This document shows, piece by piece, positions 25,249-35,283 of a stretch of DNA of 64,000 nt (positions within the stretch are counted from its first letter, which is position 1; each line of letters begins with the position of its first letter). The translations under genes and the position numbers were made by a program. The notes under the pieces were generated by a model that was not told where the DNA came from, ran no database searches, and worked only from the letters and a program-made list of their open reading frames with translations. This stretch comes from Bryobacterales bacterium (GTDB lineage Bacteria > Acidobacteriota > Terriglobia > Bryobacterales > Bryobacteraceae), in the NCBI GenBank assembly GCA_003170295.1, contig PNAJ01000115.1, forward strand, positions 62,001 through 126,000, given 5' to 3'.

Positions 25249-26829
25249 CTACTTTGCCGGCTGATTCACTGTGAACGCGTACAGGCTGTCGCTTGCGGCG
25301 ACGAGTACGTACTGCTTGCCGTCGACCATATAGGTAATCGAACCGGCGCTGGGCGCGGCCATTAGGCTCGCGTGCCATAGGATCTTACCAGTTGCGGCGT
25401 GGAACGCGATGAAGTTGTTTCCGTTGCTCGTAAAGAGGAGTTTTCCCGCGGTTGACAGATTGTGAACTACTCCATTGCCGCTGGGCCAATCGTGTCTCCA
25501 TACTGTATTGCCGGTTTTGTAGTCGATGGCCAGCAGGGCGTTGCCATCGTTACCTGCTCCGCTATCTAAGCCGCCCCAGCCTTCGGGATGGTCGTCGGTA
25601 TCGGTGAGATAAAACATACTGTAGGAGCGGCTGGTGCCGACATAGAACAAACCGGTCTCGGGATCGAAGCTGGGTGCGGGCCAGTTGGTGGCGCCGTTCG
25701 ATGATGGCGAGACTAGCACTCCGTCTGTGGTTGGGAATTTCTTGGGGTCCGCGATGGGCTGACCTTTGGCGTCGATTCCTTTCGCCCAGTTCACGGTTTC
25801 GATGAACGGCTTCGTGACCAGGTTCTTGCCGGTAACGCGGTCCAGGACAAAGAAGTATCCATTGCGGCTGGCCTGCGCTACCAGCTTGCGAGGCTTTCCG
25901 TCGATCACTCCGTCGAAAAGTATCGGAGTCTCGACGGCATCCCAATCGTGGACGTCGTGAGGCGAGGGCTGGAAATACCACGCCAGCTTTCCGGTGTCGG
26001 GGTTGATGGCGACGATGGAGCAGGTGTAGAGATTGTCGCCCTTGCGGCTCTTCTCCGCCATCACGGGATTCGGATTGCCGGTGCCGACTATATATAGGTT
26101 CAATTCCGGGTCGTATGTGCCGGGAATCCAGGCTTGGCCGGTTCCGTGCGCGGAGGAATATTCGTCGGGCCAGGTATCCATGTTCGGTTCGCCCTTGCGC
26201 GGAGTGGTCCACCACTTCCATTGCAACGCTCCCGTTTCGGGATCGCGGGATTGGAGAAAGCCGGGGTTATCGAGATGGTCGCCACCGATGCCGACGATGA
26301 TGTGATTGCCGACTACTACGGGCGCGACGGTCGAGGTGTAGTCAAGCTTCGGATCGGCGATCGAAACTTTCCAGCGCTGCTTGCCGGTGCTCGCATCGAG
26401 GCTGACAAGATTGCTGTCGGGGGTTTCAAAGTAGAGCCAGTTGCCATACATGCCGACGCCGCGGTTGCCGATAGTGCTGCCGGTGTTGGGAGGGTATTGA
26501 TAATGCCACAGCTCGCGGCCGGTGCGCGCGTCGGCGGCCCACACGTTGTTTGGCGAAGTGAAATAGAGGATGCCGTTGACGAGCAGAGGAGTGGACTTGA
26601 TCGATAGTCCGCCTCTGCCGCCAGCGCCTCCGGCAGTGAAACGGGTGGCCCAGGCTAGGGACAACGTGTGGACGTTGGAAGCGTTGATCTGCGCGAGAGG
26701 GCTGAAGCGGCGGCCGGAATAATCGCCGTTAAACGTGGGCCAGGAATCGGGGGTCGGTTTGAGCAACGCGGCCGGAGTGAGTCCTTGCGCAAAGGAAGCG
26801 AGAGTGATGAAGAAGGGCAGAAATCTCAT
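25249..26829 (-). CDS. PQQ-dependent quinoprotein dehydrogenase
   Basis: A 526-residue exported eight-bladed quinoprotein propeller (signal ends SFAQG). Repeated W-motifs such as RTGRELWHYQYP, KTGNTVWRHDWP and ATGKILWHASLM, and NVWAADARTGRELW, mark the PQQ-binding alcohol/sugar dehydrogenase family. No haem domain is fused, so electrons probably pass to the dihaem cytochrome encoded just upstream, whose stop overlaps this ATG as ATGA. The substrate, alcohol or sugar, cannot be told. Confidence 0.85.
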   Translation of the reverse strand: MRFLPFFITLASFAQGLTPAALLKPTPDSWPTFNGDYSGRRFSPLAQINASNVHTLSLAWATRFTAGGAGGRGGLSIKSTPLLVNGILYFTSPNNVWAADARTGRELWHYQYPPNTGSTIGNRGVGMYGNWLYFETPDSNLVSLDASTGKQRWKVSIADPKLDYTSTVAPVVVGNHIIVGIGGDHLDNPGFLQSRDPETGALQWKWWTTPRKGEPNMDTWPDEYSSAHGTGQAWIPGTYDPELNLYIVGTGNPNPVMAEKSRKGDNLYTCSIVAINPDTGKLAWYFQPSPHDVHDWDAVETPILFDGVIDGKPRKLVAQASRNGYFFVLDRVTGKNLVTKPFIETVNWAKGIDAKGQPIADPKKFPTTDGVLVSPSSNGATNWPAPSFDPETGLFYVGTSRSYSMFYLTDTDDHPEGWGGLDSGAGNDGNALLAIDYKTGNTVWRHDWPSGNGVVHNLSTAGKLLFTSNGNNFIAFHAATGKILWHASLMAAPSAGSITYMVDGKQYVLVAASDSLYAFTVNQPAK

Positions 26830-27674
26830 TTGAGGGTCACCAGATAGGCGGTCATATTGTGGATGTCGGGGTCAGTGTATTTGCCAAGAAGGTCGGTATG
26901 CGGTTTCATGGGATCGTTGATTTCGACTTTCGGCGTGGCGCCATCGCGCGTGAAGGAATGATAGTCACTGCGGGAATCGCGGAGGGAGACGCTGAAGTCG
27001 TCGACGCGATCGAGCGTGCCGGAGATTTTTTCGCCGGAGGAAAGAGTGACGGTTACGGTGACGGGTTTATTCGATGAGGGCGATGCGCCGCCGCGTCCAC
27101 CTCGACCGCCGCGCGGTTGCAACCAGCGTGCCTGCAAAGCGAAAGCGTCGTAGCGGGCGCCGATGCCTTTGAGGTCGCCGGTAGCGGAATGGCAACCCTT
27201 GCACGTCGCGTTGAAATAGGCCTCGCCTTTTTTCGCATCGCCGGTGAGGACATCCATAAACGCATAGGTCGACCGGTGGCCGGCGGAGTAAGTCTGGACA
27301 TGGAGCCATGCGACGATATCGGCAATCTGCTCTTCGCTGAGATTCGGTTTCGGCATTCCTTCATCGGGGCGGCCGTTGCGCAGGACCGGCGCAATGAGAA
27401 TGCCTTTCTCATCGTCGAGGACGAGCAGGGAGCGAACTAAGTCCGGTGCTCCCACACTGCCTCTTCCAGTCGCGCCGTGGCAACCGCCACAATTCGCGGC
27501 GTAGGCTTTCGCACCACGTTCGAAGGCGGCTGGATCTTCTTTCGCACCGGCGATAGCGGCGGTGATCCCTTTGTCACCTTGATTAGGGCCGCCGCGGCCG
27601 CCTGGAGTAAAGGCGGGCTCCTGGGCGATCAGACAGGGAACGAAAATTAAGGCGAGCAATTTCCAATAGTGCAT
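26826..27674 (-). CDS. Exported dihaem c-type cytochrome
   Basis: A 282-residue exported protein with two cytochrome c sites: C62GGCH66 and C158KGCH162. Between them lies a typical cytochrome c helix (ISPVLRNG-like region with GMPKPNLSEEQIADIVAWL). A Gly/Arg-rich linker (LQPRGGRGGRGG) precedes a C-terminal beta domain (VTVTLSSGEKISGTLDRVDDFSVSLRD) that resembles modules following cytochromes in acidobacterial quinoprotein systems. It likely accepts electrons from the PQQ enzyme. GGGAG lies a few bases before the ATG, 21 bases after the acylase gene. Confidence 0.85.
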   Translation of the reverse strand: MHYWKLLALIFVPCLIAQEPAFTPGGRGGPNQGDKGITAAIAGAKEDPAAFERGAKAYAANCGGCHGATGRGSVGAPDLVRSLLVLDDEKGILIAPVLRNGRPDEGMPKPNLSEEQIADIVAWLHVQTYSAGHRSTYAFMDVLTGDAKKGEAYFNATCKGCHSATGDLKGIGARYDAFALQARWLQPRGGRGGRGGASPSSNKPVTVTVTLSSGEKISGTLDRVDDFSVSLRDSRSDYHSFTRDGATPKVEINDPMKPHTDLLGKYTDPDIHNMTAYLVTLK

Positions 27675-27695
27675 GAGTCTCCCGAAAGAGACAGT

Positions 27696-29861
27696 TTAAC
27701 TGCCTGGATGGTACTCGCGCTCGACGTGCCCCTTGAGTTGGTCGCGGTAGAAGTAGACCTCGCGCAGCGCGCCGGTGGAGTATCGCTTCGCCTCATCGTT
27801 GAAGTGAGGCGACGCTGGGTTGCCGCTCTCACCCCCGGCGGTCACGGCCTTGGCGCGGACACGATCTCCAAACTCGACCACGGCGACAAAGCTGTTTCCG
27901 CTGGTGCCGTACCACTTCTTCGTTCCCGGGTAGGCGCGCGCTCCGAAGGAGGCGAGCGAACCCCACACAGCGGACGTGAAGGCGACCGGGATGCTCGGGC
28001 CGGCGTCGTTGAAGGGCTGGACGATGTCGCCGGTGAGGCGCTGGAATCGATTGATGTCGCCCCAAGGGGTCTTCCAACTACCGAAGTCCGCTGTGAGTTT
28101 TTCGGAGGCGCTGGCCAGCGAGTCGAGCAGTTGCTGTGCCGAGGCGTCTTCGGCCGATGCGCCTCCTCTCCGGCCTCCTCCGCTGACGCGACGGCGGATG
28201 TCTTCTCCCCAGAACACGGCGAGTGAGGTGGGGACGGAGGCTGCGGACCATCGGAGATCCCAGGCGCGCAGCATCGCGATTTGGTCGGCTAATTTGGACT
28301 TGAGTGGGCCGGCCGGGGTTTCATCCCAGGCCTTAATCAATGCGGGGAGAGGCTTTTCGAACCACGTAAGGTAGCTATCGAACGCCGCGGCGATGAGCGA
28401 ATCGAGCGTGAAGTCCTTGATATTTTCGAGGACGCGGATCGCGTGCAGACCGCGGGCGGATTCGCCGCCGTTTTCGACGTAAGCGGGATAATCTGCTTTT
28501 TTCGGGCTACTCGGGCCGGCCGCGGACCAGGGCCAGTTGTTGGTGTTGTAGAGCCAGCCGGATTTCGGATTCAGCAGGTGCGGGGTTTCATCGACGGTAA
28601 GAAGTCCCTGCCACTCGGTCGCGGGAGTGGTTCCGTCCACGGGCTGCTTCCAATCGAAGCTGGTGTCGCGGCGGGGAATAAAATTGCCGTGGAAATATGC
28701 GATGTCGCCGTCGGCATCGGCGAAGATGGTGTTGTTCGACGAATTGGCCTTCAGCTCCATCGTTTCGCGATACGATTTGTAATCTTTCTGCTTGGTACGC
28801 GTATACGACTGAATCAGCGCCTTCACCGGCTCCTGCATCAGGCGGATGCTCACCCATTTTCCGTTCAACTCGCGAATGACGGGTCCGTGATGCGTGCGAT
28901 AGACCGTGAATTTCTTTTCCGCCATGCCGCTTGCGGTCTTATAGGGGACGGCGATCTCCTCGGCGATGAGCGGACGCTCCTCGCTTCCATATTTGTAGAA
29001 GTATTTATCGCCCTTCTTGACGACGGTTTCCAGGTACTCGTCGACTGCATCGACACCGCTCGACGTGTGCATCCAGCCGGTGCGCTCGTTGAAGCCCTGG
29101 TAGATGAAGAACTGGCCCCAGGTGACGGCGCCGTAGGTATTCAGTCCTTCCTCGCTCACCATTTGAAGCTCCGAGCGGAAGAAGAAAGAGGTGTGCGGAT
29201 TGATCAGCAGCAGGGCGTGATGCGCTAGGGTGTTCGAGGGCGCGACGGCGATGCCGTTCGAACCGGAGGGCTCCGCGTACTCGTCATTCTCAAAAAAAGC
29301 CTCAGCAGGCGCGACACTCACCGGCGCTTTGCCGTAGAACGCTTGCAATTGATTAAGGTTCATTTTCTCAATGTCGCCACCGATGCTTCCCTCCGTAAAG
29401 CTGAGGGCCATCCAGGGCTCAAATCGCTGGATGACGCGCGGTTTTACTTCGGGATGTTTCGCGAGATAGTAATTTAGACCGTCGGCGAATGCGTTCATGA
29501 GCTTCTGCAACCACGCCGGGCTCGACGCATATTGCGCTTTCATCGCGGCGGGGCTGATGAAGAGCTTCATGCGCAGGTCCTGATAAATTTTGGACTCGCC
29601 TTCGGTCTCCGCCAGGCGGCCCATCGCGTTGATGTAGTTCGTTTCGACGCGGTTGAAATCGTCCTCGGCCTGGGCGTAGATCATGCCGAAGACCGTGTCG
29701 GCGTCGGTTTTACCGTAGATGTGCGCGATGCCCCAATCGTCGCGAACGATGGTGACGTTCTTGGCTTGTTGCTCCCATCGAGCGGATTCCGGGGATATCT
29801 GAAAAGCGAACGAGGAAGCTGCGGCGACGGCCAAGAGAACGAGCTTCTGCAGATTGTTCAT
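27696..29861 (-). CDS. Exported penicillin-acylase-family Ntn hydrolase
   Basis: A 721-residue proenzyme from ATG 29861, which gives signal peptide MNNLQKLVLLAVAAASSFAF and lies six bases after a GAGAAT-like -10. An alpha-chain region (VTIVRDDWGIAHIYGKTDADTVFGM) precedes the autocleavage site; the N-terminal nucleophile is Ser201 in EPSGSNGIAVAPS. The beta chain has HHALLLINPHTSF and NSSNNTIFADADGDIAYFH. The family hydrolyses amides, including beta-lactams, N-acyl homoserine lactones and lipopeptides; substrate unknown. It precedes the cytochrome and quinoprotein genes in one direction with a 21-base gap. Confidence 0.88.
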   Translation of the reverse strand: MNNLQKLVLLAVAAASSFAFQISPESARWEQQAKNVTIVRDDWGIAHIYGKTDADTVFGMIYAQAEDDFNRVETNYINAMGRLAETEGESKIYQDLRMKLFISPAAMKAQYASSPAWLQKLMNAFADGLNYYLAKHPEVKPRVIQRFEPWMALSFTEGSIGGDIEKMNLNQLQAFYGKAPVSVAPAEAFFENDEYAEPSGSNGIAVAPSNTLAHHALLLINPHTSFFFRSELQMVSEEGLNTYGAVTWGQFFIYQGFNERTGWMHTSSGVDAVDEYLETVVKKGDKYFYKYGSEERPLIAEEIAVPYKTASGMAEKKFTVYRTHHGPVIRELNGKWVSIRLMQEPVKALIQSYTRTKQKDYKSYRETMELKANSSNNTIFADADGDIAYFHGNFIPRRDTSFDWKQPVDGTTPATEWQGLLTVDETPHLLNPKSGWLYNTNNWPWSAAGPSSPKKADYPAYVENGGESARGLHAIRVLENIKDFTLDSLIAAAFDSYLTWFEKPLPALIKAWDETPAGPLKSKLADQIAMLRAWDLRWSAASVPTSLAVFWGEDIRRRVSGGGRRGGASAEDASAQQLLDSLASASEKLTADFGSWKTPWGDINRFQRLTGDIVQPFNDAGPSIPVAFTSAVWGSLASFGARAYPGTKKWYGTSGNSFVAVVEFGDRVRAKAVTAGGESGNPASPHFNDEAKRYSTGALREVYFYRDQLKGHVEREYHPGS

Positions 29862-29902
29862 CTGGCTATTCTCTATTAAAAAATGCGGGTAGGGAATCGC
29901 GA

Positions 29903-31633
29903 TCAGCAGGCCTCGATGCGGCGGTACTCCGGCTGCCACATCGCGTCTTCGACCCGTTGGACGATATCGCCGAGCTTGACACCGGCCAGACCCTCGGCGC
30001 TCGCAGCCTCTGCAACCGCCACCGCGACGGTCACCGACACGCTGCGTAAGTCGTCAACCTGGGGAAGAAGGGACGCGCCGGGCTGGCGCACCGTCACCAG
30101 GCTTGAGACTGCATTCGCCGCCGCCGCGAACATACCGTCGCTAATCCTGCGGGCTCGAGAGACGATCGCGCCCAGGGCGAGACCGGGGTACAGCAGAGCG
30201 TTATTCACCTGAGCCACGACGTAGGTCATGCCCTTATAGGTGACGGGGGCAAAAGAGGCGCCGGTGGCAATCAGCCCCCGCCCTTCGGTCCAGGCAATCA
30301 GATCCGCTGGGTTCGCCTCGGCCTTGGCGGTCGGATGGGAGAGTGGGAAGATGATCGGCCGCTGCGAGTTCGCGGCCATTTCCCTGACGATGGCTTCGGT
30401 GAAACTGCCGGGGACCGTCGACGCGCCGATCAGCATGGTCGGTTTCACCCGGTGCACGACCTCGGCCAAGCTCACGCCGTGCTGGTCCTGCTTCCATCCT
30501 CTGCTTTCGGCAGCCGGCCGGGCGTACGTCTCCTGATGATCGTGAAGGGGAACGGCCATGCCTGTCGTTAGCAATCCCTGCCGGTCCACGCACCAGATAC
30601 GCCTGATTGCATCCTCTTTAGAAAGTCCCTCGCGCACCATGGAACGACAAATCTGGTCCGCGACTCCAACCCCTGCCGTACCCGCGCCGAAGATGACAAT
30701 CTTCTGGTTGCGCAGCGGAGTCCCGCAAACACGGACCGCGGAGATCGCCGCCGCCAGCGTGATCGCGCCCGTGCCCTCCATGTCATCGTTAAAGGTGCAG
30801 ATCCGGTCCTGGTACTTTTCGATGATGCGCCGTCCGTTTCCCGGCGCGAAGTCCTCCCATTGCAGGAGTGCATTCGGGAACAGCTTGGTCACCGCGGTGA
30901 CGTAAGCGTCGATGAAGTCGTCGTAGCGTTGTCCGCGTATACGGGCGTGCCGGTTCCCGATGTAGGTGGGATCGTCCAGCAGACTTTCCCGGTTGGTGCC
31001 GACGTCGAGCATGACCGGGATCACCCGGTTCGGGTCAATGCCACCCGCGGCGGTGTAAATCGCCAGCTTGCCGATGGACACTTCAATCCCACCCACACCC
31101 CAATCGCCAATTCCAAGGATTTGCTCGGCGTCGGTTGCAATAATCAAGTCCACATCGCCGGCGCCCGCGCCCAGATTGGCAAATGCCTCCTCGATCGGGC
31201 CGGCATGGTCGATCGAGAGATACACCCCCCTGGGACGCCGGCACTCATGGTGGTAGTGCTCCAAGGCCATGCCGACGGTCCGATCGTTGACAATGGGGAT
31301 CATTTCGCGGAGGTGCTCCGAAAACAGCCGGTAGAACAGCACCTCGTTGCGGTCGTGCAGGGCGGTCAGATAGATATTCTTGCCCAGCGCATCCGGCAGC
31401 CGCTCGTACTGGATGTAGGCGCTGTTGACCTGAGCCTCCAAGTTGCTGATGTCCGGCGGGAGCAGACCCGTAAGGCCTAGCGCGATTCGTTCTTCCGCCG
31501 GGAACGCCGTACCTTTGTTCAACGGCGGCGAATTGAGCACGGCCAGACCGCGAGACTTGGTCTCGTGGCAAGCCTCACCGGCCTGATGGCGTTTTGGCAC
31601 GAACGCCAGCGGCGGAACCGCTCTTGGTCGCAT
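29903..31633 (-). CDS. maeA: NAD-dependent malic enzyme, MaeA type
   Basis: A 576-residue enzyme close in length and layout to E. coli MaeA. Recognisable stretches are PLLNKG-like PPLNKGTAFPAEER, GILG-type QILGIGDWGVGGIE, VMLDVGTNRESLLDDPTYIG, LLQWEDFAPGN, FNDDMEGTGA with the metal-binding acids, and the NAD loop FGAGTAGVGVAD. It converts malate to pyruvate, CO2 and NADH. ATG 31633 is preferred over the 24-codon longer frame because upstream residues are Arg-rich and unlike the family. It follows the LPATAS-protein gene by 77 bases. Confidence 0.92.
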   Translation of the reverse strand: MRPRAVPPLAFVPKRHQAGEACHETKSRGLAVLNSPPLNKGTAFPAEERIALGLTGLLPPDISNLEAQVNSAYIQYERLPDALGKNIYLTALHDRNEVLFYRLFSEHLREMIPIVNDRTVGMALEHYHHECRRPRGVYLSIDHAGPIEEAFANLGAGAGDVDLIIATDAEQILGIGDWGVGGIEVSIGKLAIYTAAGGIDPNRVIPVMLDVGTNRESLLDDPTYIGNRHARIRGQRYDDFIDAYVTAVTKLFPNALLQWEDFAPGNGRRIIEKYQDRICTFNDDMEGTGAITLAAAISAVRVCGTPLRNQKIVIFGAGTAGVGVADQICRSMVREGLSKEDAIRRIWCVDRQGLLTTGMAVPLHDHQETYARPAAESRGWKQDQHGVSLAEVVHRVKPTMLIGASTVPGSFTEAIVREMAANSQRPIIFPLSHPTAKAEANPADLIAWTEGRGLIATGASFAPVTYKGMTYVVAQVNNALLYPGLALGAIVSRARRISDGMFAAAANAVSSLVTVRQPGASLLPQVDDLRSVSVTVAVAVAEAASAEGLAGVKLGDIVQRVEDAMWQPEYRRIEAC

Positions 31634-31710
31634 GGCTTTGAGTCCTTCTCTCCGTGCTCCTCGCGCAGCGCGTCTCCGAGTGCCGCGCCACGCGATAGAG
31701 CACAAACTTA

Positions 31711-32451
31711 CTACCGAACGCGGTTTCCAATGGCCCGGACCGCGAAAGCCGCGCCCAACATCATCAATCCGAGCAGCCCGATCAACGGCAGGGTGCTCGC
31801 CGTAGCCGGAAGCTCCGCGATTTCTGGCGTCGTCGCTACCTGCATCTCCTCGGGCGGCGGCGGAGTCACCACCTGGGCGACTTGCACTTCTTCGCCCGTG
31901 GGCTCGACCGCCATGACCGATGCGCGTTTCAGTTCCATGACAACCGGCGCGTCCGCTGACTTGATCGGCTCGGCGACTTCGATAGGAATCTCGGCCTGCG
32001 TGAAGAGCACGGGCATCTTACTAGTCTTCGACAGCTCGATCGCTTTTGCCTTCGGATAGACAAACTCTTCGCCCCAATTTCTGCCGGGATAGAACCAGGC
32101 CCGGAGCGCTTCCGGCTCGCCCGCCGGTCGTTCATTGAAGGTGATTACGGTCTTGTCGGTGACCTTGAGGCGATAGTTCGGAATCGCCAGAATCGTTGCA
32201 TAGATCGTATTTTCTTCTTTATTGAAAATCTGAACGATGTGGCGGTCGGACTGCGAATCCAGGATCTTGAACACATAGGTGCCCGCGGGCAACACAGCCC
32301 ATCCGGTGAGGTGAACACCGGGAATCTCCACAGGACCGCTAAACGTAATCACAGTCTTCCTGTTCCAGTCGTCAGCCTTGGCACTGGGTGCGCTTACCGC
32401 GCCTAACAGCGCCAAACCGCACACCGTCGTTACTGCTTTGAATAATTTCAT
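31711..32451 (-). CDS. Exported protein with LPxTA-like C-terminal membrane anchor
   Basis: A 246-residue protein. ATG 32451 is chosen because AGGAG lies eight bases upstream; a GTG at 32460 is less likely. Signal peptide ends SAKADD. The N-terminal half (FSGPVEIPGVHLTGWAVLPAGTYVFKILD, HIVQIFNKEENTIYATIL) is a beta-rich domain common in Acidobacteria with no known role. A Pro/Glu-rich linker (TPPPPEEMQV) leads to LPATAS, a hydrophobic helix and the basic tail RAIGNRVR, which is the tripartite form of a sortase-like or rhombosortase-like sorting signal. Confidence 0.75.
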   Translation of the reverse strand: MKLFKAVTTVCGLALLGAVSAPSAKADDWNRKTVITFSGPVEIPGVHLTGWAVLPAGTYVFKILDSQSDRHIVQIFNKEENTIYATILAIPNYRLKVTDKTVITFNERPAGEPEALRAWFYPGRNWGEEFVYPKAKAIELSKTSKMPVLFTQAEIPIEVAEPIKSADAPVVMELKRASVMAVEPTGEEVQVAQVVTPPPPEEMQVATTPEIAELPATASTLPLIGLLGLMMLGAAFAVRAIGNRVR

Positions 32452-32659
32452 TTCCTTCACTCCTTGCTATTCCTTCAGACTTTTTTGGTGCTCTTCGCTT
32501 ACATGTAGGCATTCCGAGGTCCGTCAGCACCCGATCGCGATTGCGCCATATCTGCCCGCATACGGCGACCTCACCCGAGTCTCCAATAGGGGTCACTATC
32601 TGACGGTGCGGCGTCATGTGACCAAATCCGGCCAATGCCATCCCCGTCGAGACTCCCAA

Positions 32660-32851
32660 TCATTTCGCAAGCCGAAAACTGGTTACATTTCCCCACAGCC
32701 CGACGGCCTGCAATAGCCAAACGCAGACCACCACGACCACAAAGATATTCAGAATCGACTTGATACTGGATGCCATTGGAATAAAACGGTTGATCAGGTA
32801 CAGCGCCACCCCGACCAGGATCAACATCACAACAATATTTAGCAAAGGCAT
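32660..32851 (-). CDS. Thivi_2564-family small membrane protein
   Basis: A 63-residue protein with two membrane helices separated by RFIPMASSIKSIL, the pattern of the Thivi_2564 family (small membrane proteins of unknown function). GAGGAG sits eight bases before the ATG. The promoter upstream has a GG-N10-GC sigma-54 form, matching the divergent sigma-54 activator gene. Confidence 0.8.
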   Translation of the reverse strand: MPLLNIVVMLILVGVALYLINRFIPMASSIKSILNIFVVVVVCVWLLQAVGLWGNVTSFRLAK

Positions 32852-32879
32852 TTTCTATACTCCTCGGGAATCCCCATAG

Positions 32880-32895
32880 GCAATCAGCGATCCAA
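32880..32895 (-). promoter_or_regulatory. Sigma-54 (-24/-12) promoter for small membrane protein
   Basis: The minus strand reads TTGGATCGCTGATTGCC, with GG (32893-32892) and GC (32881-32880) separated by exactly ten bases, and TTGC at -12. Transcription would start near 32868, leaving a 17-base leader that holds the GAGGAG site. Confidence 0.55.
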
Positions 32896-33045
32896 TCCTC
32901 ATGACCCGAGGAAAAGTTCGTGATAAACTAGTTACGGACCGCCATTTTCGGCTTCCGTGCTTGTAGGACGCCCGTGTGGGGTGTCCGCCAACTCGGAGGT
33001 CCTCAAGATCGACGGGTTAGGATCGGCGTGCAACGGAAGGAAACG

Positions 33046-35112
33046 ATGGCAGCTCAGTCAACAGCGACGCGTTGGCTTGTGGAACACGGTCCTAGAGAAC
33101 TGGAGCTCCTCTTCCGGGCGATCGTCTATCACCCTTCCGCACCTGTCCTGATCACCGACGACGAGGGCAATTCCAGGGACGCGAGTGTGGGCGCAGGCAA
33201 CCTTTTAGGGATCCCGAGGGAAAAGATCATCGGCCACGGTCTGGAAGAATTCGTGGAGCCCAGCTTCAAGCCCGTGATTTCGAAACGCTGGAACGCTTTT
33301 CTTGAAGAAGGCCAGCAAGAGGGCACGCTGCAACTCGTTGGCCCGGACGGCGGTCCGCGGGACGTTCCGTACGTAGCGAAAGGGAACGTATTGCCGGTGC
33401 GCCACGTGGTGGTGCTGGGCGACAAAGGCAATGTCCCGGCCTGGGTCCAGGACTACGCGCTCTACTTGATGGATGTGGAAGGCCATATAGTCTCGTGGTA
33501 TGCGGGAGCGGAACGCATTTACGGCTACCCGAGCTTCGAGGCGGTCGGCCAGCACGTTTCGTTTCTCGATCGCGACGAAGATTCTCTCCTCAAGTTGCCT
33601 GAAAAACTGAAGAGGGCCGAGAGCGAAGGCCATCTCGGCACGGAAGGCTGGCATGTGAAAAAGGACGGGTCGCGATTCTGGGCGAACGTCATCACCATGG
33701 CCATCAAGAACGAGAACGGGCAATTACAGGGTTTTGCGAGGGTCGCGCGCGATTTCAGCGAGCGTCACGAAAGAGACGAAAAGCTGCGTCGAAGCCGAGC
33801 GCGTATCCGGCCCATTCCATCGCAATCGACCATCACCGGCGTCGTTTCGGGCGAGTTTGACCGCATTCCCGAGGCAAACGATGCGTTTCTCGAACTGACC
33901 GGATACACCCGCGAAGACCTGCTGGGGGGCGCGCTGCACTGGCCCGATCTTACGCCACCGGAATACATTCCGCTCGATGAGGTGGCGCATGAAGAAGGTC
34001 TGAGGTTCGGAGCCTGCACGCCTTTTGAAAAGGAGTTGATCCGAAAGGATGGGACCAGGATCCCGGTCCTGATCACCACGGCCGTGTTGAAGCTCTCTCC
34101 GTTCCGCTGGATCACGTTTGTGCAGGACTTGCGGGAGAGGGACCGGATTGAAAACGTAGAGGAAGACGAGGTTGACCCCCAGCAGGAATCCGAGGAGATG
34201 GTTGGCGCGAGCGCGGCTCTGAAGCGCGTGTTGCGGCAGGCCGAGGTGGTCGCGCCTACGGATGCAACGGTTTTGATCCTGGGGGAAACCGGTACCGGGA
34301 AGGAACTGGTCGCGCGCGCCGTCCACCGGATGAGCCCTCGCAAGAATCTTCCGTTCATCACTTTGAACTGTGCGGCGATTCCCACGGGACTACTGGAAAG
34401 CGAGCTGTTCGGCTACGAGAGAGGAGCCTTCACCGGAGCCTTGTCGCAAAAGATCGGACGCTTCGAGATGGCGCACCGGGGGACTCTGTTTCTCGACGAG
34501 GTAGGCGATATCCCACTGGACCTACAACCGAAATTGCTCCGCGCCCTGCAGGAGAAGTCGTTTGAGAGATTGGGTGGCACCCGGACGATCCCCATTGACG
34601 TCCGTCTGGTGGCGGCGACGAACCGGAATCTCGCGCAGATGATGGGCGACAAGCTCTTCCGCAGTGACCTTTACTACCGTTTGAAGGTCTTTCCGATCAC
34701 GACGCCTCCGCTGCGCGATCGCCCTGACGACATCCCGATCCTCGCGCGGCACTTCACCAAGAAGTACGCCGCCAAGATGGACCGCCAGATCGATAAGATC
34801 CCAGCGGACACCATGCGGGCGCTGGTCGACTGGCGTTGGCCGGGCAACGTGCGGGAGCTCGAAAACTTCATTGAGCGGGCCGTCATCCTGTCGAGGGGCC
34901 CCAGCCTGCGTGCCCCTTTAGCCGAAATACGTCACGATGCCCTCGAAGTCCTGGGCAGCGCCACTCTCGAACAAGTGGAGCGCGAGCACATCCTCCGGGT
35001 GCTGAAAGAAAGCGGAGGGGTGGTCACCACGGCGGCCACTCGTCTGGGACTGCACCGCACGACCCTCAATGCCATGATGCGCAAGCTGGGCATCTCGCGC
35101 AAAGATCTGTGA
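33046..35112 (+). CDS. Sigma-54-dependent activator with PAS sensors
   Basis: A 688-residue NtrC-class activator without receiver domain. Two or three PAS modules fill residues 1-380 (for example [18 protein letters not shown] and [22 protein letters not shown]). The AAA+ domain follows: Walker A GETGTGKE near 412, the sigma-54 contact loop GAFTGA near 460, Walker [13 protein letters not shown] Fis-type helix-turn-helix ([20 protein letters not shown]) ends the protein. ATG 33046 is chosen for the GGAAGGAAA site just upstream. Both neighbours carry -24/-12 promoters, so they are likely targets. Confidence 0.92.
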   Translation: MAAQSTATRWLVEHGPRELELLFRAIVYHPSAPVLITDDEGNSRDASVGAGNLLGIPREKIIGHGLEEFVEPSFKPVISKRWNAFLEEGQQEGTLQLVGPDGGPRDVPYVAKGNVLPVRHVVVLGDKGNVPAWVQDYALYLMDVEGHIVSWYAGAERIYGYPSFEAVGQHVSFLDRDEDSLLKLPEKLKRAESEGHLGTEGWHVKKDGSRFWANVITMAIKNENGQLQGFARVARDFSERHERDEKLRRSRARIRPIPSQSTITGVVSGEFDRIPEANDAFLELTGYTREDLLGGALHWPDLTPPEYIPLDEVAHEEGLRFGACTPFEKELIRKDGTRIPVLITTAVLKLSPFRWITFVQDLRERDRIENVEEDEVDPQQESEEMVGASAALKRVLRQAEVVAPTDATVLILGETGTGKELVARAVHRMSPRKNLPFITLNCAAIPTGLLESELFGYERGAFTGALSQKIGRFEMAHRGTLFLDEVGDIPLDLQPKLLRALQEKSFERLGGTRTIPIDVRLVAATNRNLAQMMGDKLFRSDLYYRLKVFPITTPPLRDRPDDIPILARHFTKKYAAKMDRQIDKIPADTMRALVDWRWPGNVRELENFIERAVILSRGPSLRAPLAEIRHDALEVLGSATLEQVEREHILRVLKESGGVVTTAATRLGLHRTTLNAMMRKLGISRKDL

Positions 35113-35207
35113 CCGCGCGTCGTCAAACGACCTCAGGCGGTCGCATCGTTTCCGCCCATCCGGTTCCGTAGAGCCGTCTACGCCGAATTGCCTCAACAAG
35201 AAGCGAT

Positions 35208-35224
35208 TTGGCGTTTCTCGTGCA
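35208..35224 (+). promoter_or_regulatory. Sigma-54 (-24/-12) promoter for SYLF gene
   Basis: TTGGCGTTTCTCGTGCA has GG (35210-35211) and GC (35222-35223) with exactly ten bases between, plus the favoured TTGGC and TGCA edges. Transcription would begin near 35235, about 50 bases before the ATG. Confidence 0.6.
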
Positions 35225-35283
35225 TCCGAGAGCATGTCGTCAAAAGCCCCCGCGGGGCTCCTAGCCGACTGAAGAGGTCAATA

